From Alphaproteobacteria bacterium (lineage in GTDB: Bacteria; Pseudomonadota; Alphaproteobacteria; CACIAM-22H2), in contig JAEUKZ010000002.1 of NCBI GenBank assembly GCA_016793045.1, forward strand, positions 1 through 41,653: 41,653 nt of DNA. Direction: 5' to 3'. The notes beneath the pieces are model-generated. The model was not told the DNA's origin. It worked only from the letters and a program-made list of their open reading frames with translations, and searched no databases. Within the stretch, counting starts at the first letter, position 1. Every line of letters begins with the position of its first letter. Shown piece by piece: positions 41,179 to 41,653 of this stretch. Position numbers and translations under genes: made by a program.

Positions 41179-41653
41179 ATGCCCGACATGTCGTCACCGC
41201 CGACCCTCGATCTCGAATCGCTCCTCGCGCCGGTGCCCGGCGACACGCCGGTAGGGCCCGACCTCCGCATCGACGACAGCCCGGCCTCGCCGTACTTCCA
41301 GCTGCGCACGCGCCGGCAGGAATGCCGCGACGCCGAACGCCAGGCCGATTCCGGGGGCGGCGACGGTGCGGCGCCGGGCTGGGCCGACGTGCTGGCGGGC
41401 TGCGAGAAGATCCTGCGCGAGAAGTCGAAGGACTTCGAGATCGCCTGCTGGATGATCGAGGCGCTTGCGCGCCTCAACGGATTTGCCGGGCTGCGCGACG
41501 GGTTCCGGCTGGCCAATGGGCTGGTCGGCCAGTACTGGGACACGCTGCATTCAATTACCGACGACAGCGACCCGTCCGCGCGCGGCGAGCCGCTCGCGGT
41601 TCTCAACGGCAAGGGCCGCGAAGGCGCGTTGATCGCTCCGATCCGCAAGATCG
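41179..41653 (+). CDS. tssA: TssA (ImpA) baseplate/cap protein, 5' part only
   Basis: The first 158 codons of a TssA protein; the gene runs off the right edge. The N-terminal ImpA_N-type region is recognisable: LESLLAPVPGDTPVGPDLR near the start, then SPYFQLRTRRQECRDAER, WADVLAGCEKILREKSKDFE (20 residues, helical) and ACWMIEALARLNGFAGLRDG, with TssA-typical NGLVGQYWDTLH. TssA helps nucleate and cap the growing sheath. ATG 41179 opens the frame, but the AAGGTG at 41172-41177 is better spaced for the second ATG at 41188, so the true start may be nine bases later. The 134-base gap after ppkA (41045-41178) shows no clear promoter or terminator. The order suggests tssB, tssC and the other baseplate genes follow beyond the window. 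Confidence 0.9.
   Translation, partial: MPDMSSPPTLDLESLLAPVPGDTPVGPDLRIDDSPASPYFQLRTRRQECRDAERQADSGGGDGAAPGWADVLAGCEKILREKSKDFEIACWMIEALARLNGFAGLRDGFRLANGLVGQYWDTLHSITDDSDPSARGEPLAVLNGKGREGALIAPIRKI

Noticed and set aside
38840-41197. 785-codon minus-strand open frame with glycine/arginine-rich repeats opposite ppkA
   Set aside because: The repeats are the complement of the proline-rich spacer of PpkA; no recognisable domain.
1-41653. Mobile element or genomic-island borders
   Set aside because: I saw no transposase, integrase, tRNA gene or long terminal direct repeats, and base composition looks even across both the biosynthetic and T6SS regions.

Overview
The window is very GC-rich, tightly packed proteobacterial DNA, most likely from an alphaproteobacterium. 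The reasons are codon use, the type VI secretion gene set (TssL fused to an OmpA domain, with TagF, PppA, PpkA and an FHA protein, and no TssJ in view) and the AlkB-like and Sel1-repeat families. I cannot name a genus. I saw no tRNA, rRNA, CRISPR array, insertion sequence or phage integrase, and no gene-free stretch longer than 300 bases.

Region A (1-18.7 kb) looks like a lipid or polyketide biosynthetic locus. Its core is a 3615-residue hybrid synthase on the minus strand. The domain order is KS-AT-DH-ER-KR-ACP (a fully reducing polyketide module), then C-A-PCP (a peptide module whose A-domain pocket reads as glycine), then a C-terminal domain resembling cyanobacterial acyl-ACP reductase (AAR) where a thioesterase or ordinary reductase domain would be expected. 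An aspartyl beta-hydroxylase-type oxygenase follows in TGATG stop/start overlap. Upstream on the same strand lie an Sfp-type phosphopantetheinyl transferase, which would activate the carrier domains, and a sterol-desaturase-family di-iron oxygenase. Around them are two AlkB-type membrane hydroxylases, an isoprenylcysteine-methyltransferase-like membrane enzyme, a PHB-depolymerase-type esterase (possible lipoprotein) and an E2-type acyltransferase lacking lipoyl domains. My working inference is a lipid-like N-acyl-glycine-derived product released as an aldehyde or further reduced, then oxidised or desaturated by the surrounding enzymes.

Region B (18.7-30.9 kb) holds two paralogous secreted Sel1-repeat proteins, which flank a minus-strand block for T6SS tube, tip and accessories: clpV (tssH), hcp, vgrG, a DUF6931-like protein, the FHA protein tagH, a peptidoglycan-binding plus caspase-like protein (candidate effector) and a tiny gp5-type OB-fold protein. 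A PAAR tip gene sits inside this block on the opposite strand.

Region C (31.1-41.65 kb) is a plus-strand T6SS operon: tssK, tssL (with OmpA domain), tssM, tagF, pppA, ppkA and the start of tssA, which is cut by the window edge. The sheath and baseplate genes (tssB, C, E, F, G) are not in view and probably lie beyond the right edge. The kinase PpkA, phosphatase PppA, TagF and FHA protein form the known threonine-phosphorylation switch of T6SS. TssL and PpkA share an N-terminal R-T-x-[IV]-R-P motif that could be its phospho-site.
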